This document shows, in pieces, positions 43,701-55,795 of a stretch of 64,000 bases of DNA. Under the pieces are notes generated by a model. The model worked only from the letters and a program-made list of their open reading frames with translations, made no database searches and was not told the origin of the DNA. The stretch's first letter is position 1. Each line of letters starts with the position of its first letter. The DNA is taken from the NCBI GenBank assembly GCA_013433145.1, contig CM024178.1, forward strand, positions 9,719,260 through 9,783,259. Direction: 5' to 3'. Made by a program: the position numbers and the translations under genes. This DNA is from Ascaris suum (Eukaryota > Nematoda > Chromadorea > Rhabditida > Ascarididae).

Positions 43701-46700
43701 TATCGGGATTAAGACAAGAAAATACCGTGACTTATAGTGATTGCTTTGTTAAATAGTAAATATCAGACATATCTAGAATTATCTCTGTTGTCTACATTAG
43801 CTCCATCTTTGTCATGATGGGATATTGGGGGATAGAAAAGCGGGAAGGGGAGGGAAAAGGGCACTACGTTGACATTTTGCTTTGCCAGTGCGTTGTTATT
43901 GAAGATCATTGAAGAACTTACGTTAGTATAAAATTAAGCAAATGATCATATACAGTACCATCTCCAGGATATCTGGGAGTAGGGAAGGAGGAAGAGAGGG
44001 GGATGGGAGTGGAGTTATGAAAGCTGGGCTCATAAGAATCTGTTCTTGTTCGCGCTAATTAGGCGCTTTCTTCTGATGTTGAAAATTCATTATATTCCAG
44101 GAACGATAGGATTTCTATGTGCGCCTTTGCTACCGCTTGTGGGTTTTACAACGGTATTTACGGCTTTTTCGTTTTTACACCTTTTTTGCATACTTTGTTT
44201 CTTCCTTCTGCCGGATATCAAGCATCGAAGCGAAGGTGGTCTACCACGCTCTAAACGAACGTTTTGTGGCTGCAAGACATTTGTAAGTTGATTTGTTTGT
44301 TTTTCGTTGAACTTTATTTAAGAGAGCATATACCTTTTTTTCGCTATTCTCGACGCTTATATCAGTTCGGATTAGAGAATGTAATTTTCGATATATTCGG
44401 ACGTACCACGAGGGGGGAGGGTATAGATGAGAGGCTTCTGCATCGACAAGGATATGTCAGTTGGATTCGCATAGCTGCTGTATGGGTCTGATCGCACCGT
44501 AGGCTAGAATTTTTGTTTTCGCGGGTGTATACAATGACGAATAGTGCTAGATTTGTTAAATGTTTCTTTATGGTTTTACAGATAAAGATGGTAGTATCAG
44601 AAGCCTAAACCTTAAAGAAAGCATAGTTTGCTTTTGTTTATATATTTACTATTTCTACTGTGATCGCAAGTGTTCTAGGGCTTGCAGCCATGATTTTTTT
44701 CAAGGCAAGCGAGAGGGGAGGGGACCTATTAAACTACTTGCGATGCTGATTTCCTGTTGTTTCCTTCGTTTGACCACCCATATTCCCTCCTTTTTTTAAA
44801 AGTATGATTTAAAATTTTTTCGAGATAGGGTTAACTCTGCATTCTTTTTCTCCCATTCCCTCGTTTCCCACTCCCCACTTTCTTATATTCGTGAGTGGGA
44901 AAATTTATAAGTATTGCATTCGTAAAGTTCCATTAAGGGATCATCGACATATCGTACGTTGTTTCCGTCGCCTTTTTTATAAGGCGTTGTAAAATATTCT
45001 GAGAAAAGCCGTAGAAGATTTCTTAACGTTGGCAGTTCAGTATTGAGTATTTGTTGTGAGTGCTGCGATATTTGATGTTTGTTATTTTTGTGTCATATTT
45101 CAGAATTCATTGAAGAAAACAAGGCAGAAATCGCATCTGGCAGTATTAGTGTTGTCATTTGGAATTTCATTCCTCGCATTTATAGGTAATTATTATGGTT
45201 TATTGAGGTGGTTTTTTGTGGATGAAGGGGAGGGGAAGAAGGGATGGTAAAGGTCTTACTTAAGTAAATATTAAAAAAAATAAAAATGTAGTTATCTTTA
45301 TGGATTAGGTTGTTCGAAATTTCCTATTCCTCTCGTTTAATTGTTCTTCCTATAGCCTTTTCCACTTCTGTTCAGTGATAAAGGATTGTGGCATGAGTAG
45401 GGATGTCGGGCAGTTTTCTTTTTTCATGGAACACTTTTACAGCGTTAGTAAATGAAACTGTTTATTTTGTGTGGCATTTTTTCTTAATTTTCTTGTTGTT
45501 CTTTTTTACACTAACTTTTATTCTTTTCTTCCTCCATTCCGTCAACTTTTCATTCTGTTTCTTGTTGCCTCTACTTCATATCTTTAGTCTTCAGTTAGAT
45601 GCAGTGAGATTTGTTTCCTCATTTAGTTTTTTCTCTTGAGGGTAAATATTGAAGAAAAAAGTGAGCAAAAATAAGCTTATGTCATAATGTAAGAAAATAG
45701 AAATTTCATAAATTTGAAGTTTATTGATAAATCTTTTTATTTTAGGATCCACACATATCTTGTTCTACTATCTCAAATTTCGCTTCAGTTGGGATGCTGC
45801 ACTTTATGGGCTGTTGAAAGGACCATTACAGGGTATATCTACGCTTGCGGTATGATGCTCTTTATTCCTGCAATTTCCGGTAAACGTAAGGCGATGCTAT
45901 TATCATTGCTTACGTTTAGTGCTGTTTGAGGAAAGGAGTTTAGAACTGATATGAAAAAGGGTTTAGAGGAAAGTAGGGGGTGACGTGGTGAAAGGGGAGA
46001 CGAGAGGGAAGGAGGGACAGGGAGAGCGAATAAAGTTGCAGTTTTTAATAGGTGAGATGTTCGTGTTTCCAGGCACCGCAATCCTCTGTCGTTAGATGAT
46101 AAAATTGTTATTTGTTTTTGAGTACTTGTTCTGTTGTGACGTCTGATATGTTAAAAAAAGGCTGGAATATTTGAATTGTAAGATTTTTTCCACTTTCTTT
46201 CAACGATGTTCTCTGCTGTATCGAATATTCTGCCTTCAGCTGCCTCTTTTCTTTTCTTGATACTCCTTGCAATAAAATTGATCTTGTAAAGTACAAGAGA
46301 AATATTTCGCATGACTTTCTTTGGAGGGGGGGGGGGCTAATATTATCGACGCCAGGGAGTTATAGTTGAGGATTTACGGTATATGTTGAGAGAGCGCACC
46401 TTTGATTTGTTCGATAAAGGTTTTTGCCATCAGTGCGTAATTGAGTTTCAGACATTATTCTTATATCCGTGGTTACGTTCGCGCCATATAGCCGACTGTT
46501 CTTTAACATTGGTGGGCATTGTTTCAAGACTTCTGGGTCGATTGTGGATCGGAATCGCTTGGAATACCGCGTCTGTTTTCTTATGTAAGTCCTGGGCAAA
46601 TAATTTTGTGCTTTTTAATATAATATTCGTTCGGTCATTTCAAGAGAAGAAGGATGATTTCCTACATTCATGTTCTGTTAGGAGCCTGCGATCGGAGTCC

Positions 46701-48171
46701 TTGTAGGTGGATTGTTCCCTTGGTATAAGGCAGTCAAAATTCTCATCGTCAGGATCGTGTTAGATTTAAGTCCTCCAAAGAGGGTAACCAAAGGGAGTTA
46801 TGAAGTGGATTTTTTCGAAGAGAGAAGAAATAGCTTAACTAAGGAGTAATGTTTTATTTTAAAGTAGTTTATTTTTCTCAAGTACTCGAGTTTTAATTAT
46901 ATTTTATCTGAGACTTTGAATTTTTTTCGCAGATTTTTCGGGTTATAGCAAAAACTAGGAAGTGATGCTTACCTGAGCGAAATCACAAGAATCTGTTGGT
47001 GGCGATGATTTCGTTGAGATATGTTATTCTCGAATATTTCTTTCAGGTGTTATGATCTTTTACGAGTCTGAATTCTTCACACACTCTTGTGCGGAAGAAT
47101 TTTGTTTTAGGAATTTAATTAAATAATTTTCGAGTTTTTATCGATCATTCGAATTTTTTGGATGATTGCTTTCGTAGAATAATTAAGCAACGAATATTTT
47201 CAGTGATTGTCCTTGATGCATTTTCTCGATTTGCGGCCACTGGTTTACGTGCTATGATGGCAAATTCTGTAATGCCCGAAGATCATGGTGAGTAAAGGTC
47301 CTTGTGAAATAATATCAGACCTTGATTGCATTTACCTATAACGATTTGTTTGGTTGTTTCATGTTGAGGTGTAAGAGATATGATGGGACGAGACTGCGCA
47401 CTAATATTGTTCTGGGATGTAAACAAAAGGATTCATAGCTTGTGATTGTCATAGGAGGATGGGAGCGGACACTTACCGAAGAGGATGCTTCAAGTTGGAG
47501 CATACTAAAGGATAACTGTTAGTTCATATGGATCATTGCTAGCGTTCGATTAAATATTAGCATTGCCACTCAGGTGAATTTCCGAATTTGGGTGCCACAG
47601 GTTTTTGAGTATCTTGAGCTGCTTGTATGATTAGGAAATTCGAGAGGGGTAGAGCTGGGAAAAAGAATCGGCCTTGGGTTGCTGTTTTTGGGAAGTTAAA
47701 CGGATCGGATTCAATGATTCTCGACATGGATATTTTTAGGTTCGTTGTTTGCATTGATAGCAATCACGGAAGCCGGCTGTAATCTCATAGCTGCGGTGGT
47801 GTTCCATATGTTATCCCCTGTTTCGATTCCTATACTTCCACAGATCTCCTTTGTTATTCTGGCTTCCCTTCTGCTCATTCCACTTTGGCTTATATGGTTA
47901 GTGGTTAAATTTTGTTTTAGGACGGCTAATATTTTAAAAGTTTATTTGTTTTCATATCGTTTTGCTTATTTCAAACAACATTTTTTAATGTCTTCTACCA
48001 TCTTTTCCGTCTTTTTTGCTGTCCTGCTTTTAGTTTATCGATTTTTTAATCAATAAAAATGATTTCAGGTCGCGTTGGGGTGACCTTTCGATGGTTGTAG
48101 ATCGGCAGTCGCAGGACACTGAATTAAAAACTATTGAAATTGGGGAAGATCCAGAACGGTTAGAAAACTAA
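40772..48171 (+). CDS. SLC46/PCFT-like major facilitator superfamily transporter
   Basis: Twelve exons: 40772-40960, 41516-41628, 42347-42497, 43109-43268, 44101-44282, 44366-44455, 45104-45185, 45746-45849, 46452-46584, 47204-47287, 47740-47896, 48069-48171. Phases agree throughout, giving about 515 residues. The N-terminal ~45 residues are acidic and cytosolic, followed by some 12 membrane segments. A long extracellular loop after TM1 carries cysteines and an NCT sequon (Asn77). MFS motif A is present as GRLGDAKSRK (117-126), and the TM4-TM5 junction has RTIAVLEG. This layout matches SLC46 proton-coupled folate/heme-type carriers, though the substrate cannot be read from sequence. The tail is hydrophilic and ends ERLEN. 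Two borders are uncertain. Exon 4 could end at 43277 with a GC donor, adding LGG residues. Exon 6 could end at 44455, 44479 or 44485. The start at 40772 is the first ATG in frame. Confidence 0.93.
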
Positions 48172-48950
48172 GGCACTCGTTGGCCGGAGAGCAAGGTCGA
48201 GTTAATGTGAATGGTTAGGGCATTTTACTCTCTTTATTTTTATTGTGTATGAGAAACTCATGTCGTGGCCAGTTTTTTCGAGCCCAGTTTGAATTGTATT
48301 GGTTACTTTCTCGGTAATAATGTTGTTACTTTTTTTCCTTAGCTCACATGTTATTCTTTTGTACTATATGATTAAGTTCATGCTGTTTTTGTGCAACGCC
48401 TACTTCTATGCGATATTTTTAACGTCATGTAGAGAAAACATTATAGCTTCTGCGCATGTAAGAAGGAAATAAGGGAATGGGCAATGCGTTAAAACGGTGT
48501 GAATTTATTCTCATTCAGGTGCGTATATTGTGCATTCTGAGATGCGATTGTGCCTGTCGTTGATAATCTAAATGAAGAATGGGACGAGTTGTTGCATGTA
48601 TTTGTTATGGCGAAATATTTCAATTGCATGGACAATATATTTACATCTCTCTGCGTTTAGTTTCTTTCAGAATTGTTAGCTTATCAATTTATTAGGTGAT
48701 AGCCGTACGAATATTATACTCTTTTTCAAGAATTATGGGATTATGAAATAGTTATTACTATGAGATTAATAAGTAGTATATTTTGGGCATATATTGATGT
48801 TTGAGTTTGACTGAAATTGGATGTTTGAGTTGAAAGTATTGGTAATAATTATATAGTTTGGTTCCAGGTGGAGGAAATTTCTACACACTATGTTCTTATC
48901 GTTGGAAGATGTAGAACGGCAATCAAACTTTCCCATTCTCTGGCTTATAT
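48172..48950. other. Spacer between transporter and orphan gene
   Basis: No exon is certain. A TTTGGTTCCAG at 48867 could be a trans-splice acceptor for the next gene; it is followed by an ATG at 48890 in a different frame that reads 62 residues. Confidence 0.4.
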
Positions 48951-51368
48951 ATGAGAAACGGGATGGCTGTCATTCTTCCTTTCGTCGAAAAGCTTGGTGT
49001 TCATTGCGAGGGAGTGGATTGGGAGGGAAAGGGGGAAAAAGAACTGATTCGACGCGAGACCCGTTTTGGGATTGTTAAAATTGAAGACCTGAGTAAATAA
49101 GCATAGTGGCTTATAAAATAGCTTCCTGAAGTGGATTTTTATTGGAACTCATCTGACATTTATTCTATCAGGGATGGGAAGGAGAGTTCTTTTAATAGGA
49201 AAGAACAACAAAGCAAGCTGAGAAATAGATGAGGACAATTATGAGACAGACAAGAAATCTCGGGATTAATCATTTGCATATTTGTTCTCGCAAGGAGGGA
49301 CGAGCTGAAAAGAGTGGTGGTAGAATTGTTGTTTAGAGCGTCTCCTGTTTGCTTGATATCAGAATAACGAGAGACTTTTTTAAACTGAATAATTATTACT
49401 AAGAGATAATTAATAATAATTCAATGCCTTATAGGCAAATTATTAGTGGGTATAATGAACCCAGTGTAAAAAAAAGAAAATAATGAAAGAGTCAGTAGGG
49501 GGTATCACTGCTCCCTCTTCCTCATTCAGATTATATAATATCACCACTTTATTGATCTCACAGTTCATTGTACTCATATATAAAGATGCTTGAGTTGAGG
49601 CGAAGTTTCAGACTCCTACATGCTGATGATGTGTTGGAGGATAGGGGGCCAAAATGAGGCCAACTTGGTTCCAATTCTTAAGGGATTGTTGCTTAAATGC
49701 AAGTTCTCCTCCTCCTCCCCCCCCCCCCCCCCTACCCCTACCGTCGCCATCCTACATTCACTTTTATTTCCAAACAATCTTCTTCATCGATTAAAAGCAA
49801 AGAAATTTTTTGCTCTTTTCGAGAGAGATTCCAGAGATCCACCATCCGAGTGGTTTCTTGCAATGTGATTTTTCAGCGATCCTTCTCTTTGCCCTCAGTG
49901 ATACCCCTCCCTGCCCTCAACGACCCCCCTACATGCTGTCAGCTACCTCTTCGCCTGCATAAAACGCATAACATGCTTATGTTTCTTATTATTAAACCAT
50001 TTTCCTTCTAAGCACTTGTTTTCATGAGCTCTTATAATTTTGACGTGGTGAGGTTGCGTTTGTGCGCACTTATGTGCATCTGTCTGCCAGTTGGCTGCCA
50101 TTGGGGTAGTTATCAACTTAAAATCCATTGGATCTAGGGCTACAGAATTTTGTGGATTCAGTCTAATTCTACGCTGACCACGCCTGCAGTATTGTATATT
50201 GATTAATCAAGTGTGGAAGTGTTGTTAGATATTCGAAGTTGGAAAATTTACATGCATTTTACACTAGTGGCTTTCTCATTTGCGTTAGTCGGGTTGTGGA
50301 GAAACGATTTTTTTCTGTAGAAGGCGCAGGCGAGAGGTCTCTTTAATTAAAATATATGGGGAATTGTTTGGTTTTTTATTTATTGGGAATTCGTGGGATT
50401 CGCTAATAAAGGAAGTGCAAGCGGCACACTTCTTTCTCTAGTTTTTTCTTTTATTTTCACATTGAATTATTAGTGTTGTTTATTATTAAAAAATCGTCAC
50501 TGTTGTTTTTTAGTTGCTGTTTTGGTCAGAAAATATTTTGTCTAGGCAACACTTTTTTAATTTGAGTCCTTTTTCTTTCATTTGTTGACTTGGTTTTTTT
50601 CTCCTATCATATCATTGTCAGTATTATTTTTCTTACTTGCCCCTATATTTACAATGTTCTCTATAATATTTTCTTTGTCTAGTTTACAAACGTCAGCGAT
50701 TAAACGCTTATATTTTAACAGTAATAAGTGGATTTATTTTTTTAAAGCGTATTTAATACGCAAATTTATTTCGGCGATGCAAATAATATTTGACAGTTAA
50801 CAGATTTGGAATGGTATTTGTGACCCTAATTTTGTGGCATCAATTCACGATCTTAGTTATTAAGCTTGTTTATAGAACGTCAGAGGATATTGTTTTCATT
50901 TGACGTATCTATGATTTCATGATTTGCAACTAGGATGATGGCTAATATCATCAGGTAATATATAGCAGCTGAATTTTATATTTTTTAAATAGGCTATTAT
51001 TATCTCTATTTATTTATTGCATTTTTTAAATGGACTTTTTTCAAGTTACATCTGATAAAAAATTTATGATAAGGAACGTGATAATACATTAATGAGAGGA
51101 GAATTCTTTGCTCTCTTTCGTTCATCTTGTTAATTTTCCTACTGTCTTTCGACCCTCGCTGTCGCATTTGGAGAAAAATTAACAAAGGAATTTAGGTGGC
51201 TGGAAGGGCGAGGAGGTCCCAACCGATTCTGACTGTGAAAAGAATTTTTCGAGTTCTAGTGAAGTTTTCAAGGCATTTTTTCGAAGTCTTGGCCAAGATG
51301 GATATTTCGACCAAAAAGATTGGCCAAAGAAGTTTTCAAGGCCAAAAAAAGATCCTTTTTACCCTTAA
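48951..51368 (+). CDS. Probable two-exon orphan gene
   Basis: Exon 1, 48951-49092, reads MRNGMAVILPFVEKLGVHC and then RRETRFGIVKIEDL, ending in phase 1 at a GTAAATAAG donor. Exon 2, 51196-51368, follows GGAATTTAG in phase 1 and reads SGWKGEEVPTDSDCEKNF and VFKAFFRSLGQDGYFDQKD to a TAA stop. The join gives about 104 residues, acidic then basic, soluble, with no transmembrane segment or signal peptide. Both halves have far more balanced composition than neighbouring frames, and the phases match. I recognise no family. Alternatives: exon 1 stops on its own at 49100; a competing frame from 48890 is used; or extra exons lie in the 2.1-kb intron. In-frame ATGs at 48951 and 48963 are both possible starts. 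Confidence 0.45.
49093..51195 (+). other. Presumed intron of the orphan gene
   Basis: 2.1 kb, T-rich on the plus strand. It includes a C-rich run near 49713-49735 flanked by two overlapping open frames (49620-49868 and 49697-50011) that I cannot support as exons. Confidence 0.35.
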
Positions 51369-53300
51369 AATGGATGAAGTTTATCGATATTTGCGTAACT
51401 TCATATATATTAGCTTTTTTTTTTCTGGTTTTGATCTGTATACAGCGTGATCTGCGGTTTTCATCCTTACGTTTCTTCGCGAATGTATTTATATTTCTCC
51501 ACAAGAAAAATAATGAAAATTCCGATTTAAACAAAGTTCCAAGAGATAAGCAGATAGCATATTGGGTGGCTATCATTGTCAGTTTCGATACTTATTTGGA
51601 AAGCATTCAGAAAAAGCGGTAAGAGCTGCGATGAGCCCCAAGGTTTTATCAGAAATTGTGCTCTTTAAAACAGGTGAATATTTTGAGCTTCATCTGGATT
51701 TTGTTTTTGAGATCATCGTATCTTCGAGTTACTTAGTAAACATGAAAATGCCCATTTGAATTTTTACAGTTTTTACAATATCAGGAGAACAAATGCAATT
51801 TTCGAAGTTTGTTTATTCAAATTCGCACACTATTAGAAAAAAGAAATGCGATTATTGCTATTTGAGAGGCTATTTTAGAGCAAGTTGTACACATATATTG
51901 TGCGTAAAGGCTGAAACGATGTTAGTATAATATTTTATTTATGCTAAATTAATGAGCTCTAAATTCATGCTGACGTACATACAGGAGGTGTTCGACATCC
52001 ATTTTTTTCAAACTTGCTTGCTTAGGAATCCTAGAATTTTTTTTTAAACTGAGGAATTTCCATCTTCTCTATATTGCAAAGTTCACATATCTCCAAATTC
52101 CTAATGTGGCATAGTAAATGTGTTTAACATCCTTCACTGAACCAATTTTGTTGACACAATTGGTGAAAAAATTATTGCTAGATGAATCCTCTTATAAGAG
52201 CTTGTTTTGTTCTATCATTCTTTAATAAACAGACGTCATTAATGCCTCCAAGAAATTGAATAAGTGGTCAATGGGCTAATAATTTACCGAACAAACATTC
52301 TACATTTTTTTAATGCAAAAGAAATTAGGAATCAGGCATATCCAGGTTGTTAGAATTTGTTTTAGTTATCATTTGTTACCACAACAAGTTTTTTTTCACT
52401 TATTAAATGACAAATTAGCTTTTATTTTTCTTTTATTTTTTACATTTAAATAATTTAACAGTTTACTTAGGAGAGATGAAAGCGGTTTTTATTATCCATA
52501 TATTCACACACGTTTCAACTTCGTTTGTTCTTATCGTGAAGTAAGTCCAATAATTCCACATGCAAGTGGTGGTTCATCGCTGTGACGTAACGTCCAGTCA
52601 CTAACCGATAAGCTATGCACAACCAGGGATCGACCGATTATCGATGACACATCGGGTAGATTAATTATCTTAGCTGAAACTAATCCTCAGTAGTGATGTA
52701 AAATTGCTAGAATATTTTTTGCCGTTAATTTAGAATGCTGTAGAAGTAGTGCTTCAATGGTGGGATGGTATATGAAGTTGTCTCAAATAATCGGGAGAAC
52801 TAAAGAAAAATTAGCTCTGGCTATATTTAAGAGCAAAATTCCAACTTTTCTGGTGCAAGCTGAACGTTCTGGGTAACCGGACCATGCATGCCAGCAAGGT
52901 GATCAATAATATTTCATTGATTCTAGAATGTGAAGAAAAATTTTCTTATGGTTTGTTGTGTTTTAGTCGAATATAATAGCCGAGTTACTACTTCTTACTT
53001 CTGTAATTTACAAAAAGTAAATTTTTACATGCGATTTTTTATTTTTTATTTTTCGTTGGCTTGGAATAAAGTTGAATGATTTAGGAGTACCACTGCTTCT
53101 AAAAAATAGTCAAAACAAGAAGTTAAAAGGCTTCTTGTGGAAATCAACTTTTTCTGAGGTACCAGCCTCTGAGCTTCTAAGAGCTTTTCATTTTCGCATA
53201 GTTATACTCTACGGAAGAGGAATATTGAAGAATGAAGAATACAACGCATATCATTATACTAACTTTTATTTATTTGTTTATTTTATTTGTTTTATTTAGT
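51369..53300. other. Convergent intergenic region
   Basis: It lies between plus-strand and minus-strand genes. Frames at 51320-51622 and 53072-53299 are AT-driven. No supported feature. Confidence 0.45.
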
Positions 53301-53450
53301 CAACAGGGCGTTCGTTACGAACAGATAAATATCTCTTCAAATCAATTCCACTTTCCCGATTAAAATAGTTCTCTGATCCAGTTGGTTCGCGCTGTCTTTT
53401 CTATAGAGTCACTCCGTCCCATTGCGGATCGGCCTCCACTTCAACAAATA
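53301..53450 (+). repeat. Possible diverged fragment of the dispersed repeat, copy D
   Basis: The start (GGGCGTTCGTTACGAACAGA, TAAATATCTCTTC, CCACTTTCCCG) follows the same order as the first ~60 bp of copies B and C, with substitutions and a small insertion. The rest is too diverged to align by eye. Confidence 0.4.
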
Positions 53451-53524
53451 TCATCATCCTATTACTTCAAGATTAACAATTATCATATCATTAGTACAAA
53501 AAGTTTTGAAAATTTTTCTTTATA

Positions 53525-54557
53525 CTAATCTTTGAGCTCATGACAAACTTGTCCTCTACCAAACACAGCAATTCTGGCACATATCAAAAAAAGCGAACCA
53601 ATTTCAGTATTGGCAGTTCCATCACCTTGCACGTTGCCAAGAATAGCGGACATATTACGATTGTTATCTAATAAGAGAATAGTTCCAATATGTGCGCATG
53701 CGTCCGATATATCTCCGTATTCATGGATCACAAGGGCATGCTCACCTAAAGGCATACCTGCAATAATAAACGATTAATGTAGCGCAGTTCAATCGTCAAC
53801 TGAAGCCTTTATTCCAGCAATTTCATGCAAATATAGCTAACGAACAAGTCCACATTATCAAGTGATAAAAAGCACTTTATTCGCCGTCATTCAAATTATT
53901 ACCTAAGTGATGTGCAATCCCCTCCCCTCCCATCCTCTTCTCCCCGCATTTGTACTATCTGTACAGTGTATAGTCTTTCACTTGCACATTGTAAACCCTT
54001 CACCTATATGAATTAACATACAATGCAACATTATGAAATGGATAGGGGCTTAAACTGCTTCGCTTATAATATTCTCAGAAAATACCAGCATATTTTTGCT
54101 AGAACACCGTTTTAGCATATATAAAATAGCTTGACAAGCAATTATTATTAGGCATATAAGGTAGACATAATACATCCACTTACCATAGACGGTTCCTTTA
54201 AGCCTCAACATTTTGTCTCCATAACGAAAGAATCTAAACCGTCCTGATATGCGACCATCTTGACCGGAAATTTGCACTGAGGCAAGACCTTTTCCGTCGA
54301 ATGGGTCCGAAGGTTTAGGTGTACTCTCAGTTGTGTCATCACGATTTCCTTCAAAATATTTTATATAATTTTATTTGTCATTTCTAGATAATTTATGAGC
54401 TAAATTTTTTAGTATTCACGATATTGCGAAAATTTAAAGAGAAATTGAACAACCTACTCAGAGGAACAAAACCTGGCACGATATGCGCTTTTGTATTCCA
54501 CTCATTTAACCAATCACTCTCATAAGCTATCAACGAAAAATAAAATAATGCATTCAT
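53525..54557 (-). CDS. Cu/Zn superoxide dismutase-like protein lacking key metal ligands
   Basis: Three minus-strand exons: 54557-54458, 54348-54184, 53757-53525, in matching phases, giving 165 residues. The SOD fold signature is recognisable: RLKGTVYG, then HALVIHEYGD (residues 95-104), DACAHIG, ILGNVQGDGTAN and FGRGQVCHELKD at the end. In active Cu/Zn SODs the HGFHVHEFGD motif supplies two copper histidines; here the first is Val (HALVIH). The zinc loop (HFNP...HGGP...H..D) has collapsed to a short Asn-rich segment without its His/Asp ligands. Only His100 and the histidine of VCH (161) remain. Catalysis is therefore unlikely, and a structural or binding role is inferred. The N-terminus MNALFYFSLIA is a weak signal-like segment. 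Alternatively GTTGATAG (54527) is an acceptor and a 5' exon lies upstream, for example ATG at 55210 to 55108 in phase 1, starting MRCLAILFSSGG. Pseudogene status is possible, but splice sites and frame are intact. Confidence 0.85.
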
Positions 54558-55379
54558 CTTTTAATCGACCCAACCATCCATAGAAATCTTCCAAAGAAAT
54601 GTTTTCTTTGTTTTAAATCAAAGGATCGCCGTGAAGGGAAGACTTAACCAATGTAAAATGAAAACTCTCCAGTGAAAAATTTGCATACAATTTTCTCCCA
54701 CCTTCAAATATTTATAGACCTAATGGACTACGAACTTGATGATCAAAATAGATTATGATGCTAGGAGTTATTAAATTGCAGCGGTTCACAAAAGTTTCGC
54801 CTCCAGCACCCTGTTGCGGTGACGATTGGAGGGAAGGTCTGTTAAATTACATTTTTATATACCCTATGGTCAGATTATGAAAAAGTAACTGTGTTTTGCA
54901 TTATATTATTCTGTGTTATAATATGCTTCACCAAACTACCGGATTTTATAGGTTTTTTTGCCTTCCAGTTTATTCCTAATCAGTCGAAAAATCGATATTT
55001 GGTGGAAGGGGGATGGAGTTGAATTTTTATTCTGAATTTGTGACCCAGATAGAAATACTGAGAGCCATTGCCTCATGAACTTCATTATATTCTGCAAATT
55101 CCTCAACCCTGTTTGAGTAGTTCCCGAGTTGAAGCACCATTCGACAAGATATACACGGAGAGATGCTGAGAAACGCCTCCGCTCGAAAATAAAATTGCAA
55201 GGCATCGCATTGTGTTAAACCAGTGTCCCGTTCTAAGAAAGCACATGCAAATTTCATTCGAAAATTTATTACAGTTATTTATGCTCGCTTTCCTAAATGA
55301 AAAACTGCTGTTATCTTTTAAATGCAAGAAACTTTTAGAGTTCCATCGCATCAGTTGTCTCTACACATTTATCAAAATG
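54558..55379. other. Upstream region of the SOD-like gene
   Basis: At 55027-55260 all three minus-strand frames are open for about 150 nt. One reads MRCLAILFSSGGVSQHLS and ends at a phase-1 donor that would join in frame to the SOD-like exon at 54526; another reads YFRAEAFLSISPC and EYNEVHEAMALSIS. A real exon here is plausible but its frame is undecided. Confidence 0.35.
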
Positions 55380-55795
55380 AGGGAAGATCAAAATCAGAGA
55401 AGACGAAAATAAAGGAAGATCAAAGCGATGCAAGATTAAAGTAAGGGAACGCAAAATCACAACATCAAAATCTGGGAAGATCAAAATCACAGAATTTCAA
55501 AGTCAGGGGAGATCAGAACCAGAAAATCAAAGTCAGGGAATACTAAAATCGGGGACGGTCGAAATGAAACAAGATAAAAACAGGGAAGGTCAAAATCACG
55601 GGAGGTCAAAACCAGCCAAGATCAAAAAGAGGGAAGATCAAACTGAGGGAAGATCAAAATGGGGGAGATCAAAATCATGGGAGATAAAAATGAGGCACGA
55701 TGCGAAAAAGGGAAGATATAAGTGATGGAAGAACAATTTCATGGAACATCTAAGTCACGGAACATTAAAATGAGTGAAGATGAAATGAAGTCATA
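55380..55795. repeat. Degenerate purine-rich tandem repeat, GGGAAGATCAAAATCA unit
   Basis: Some 20-25 imperfect copies of a 16-18 bp unit such as GGGAAGATCAAAATCA. The plus strand is strongly purine-rich. It runs directly into the CA/TG array. It is not coding. Confidence 0.85.
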
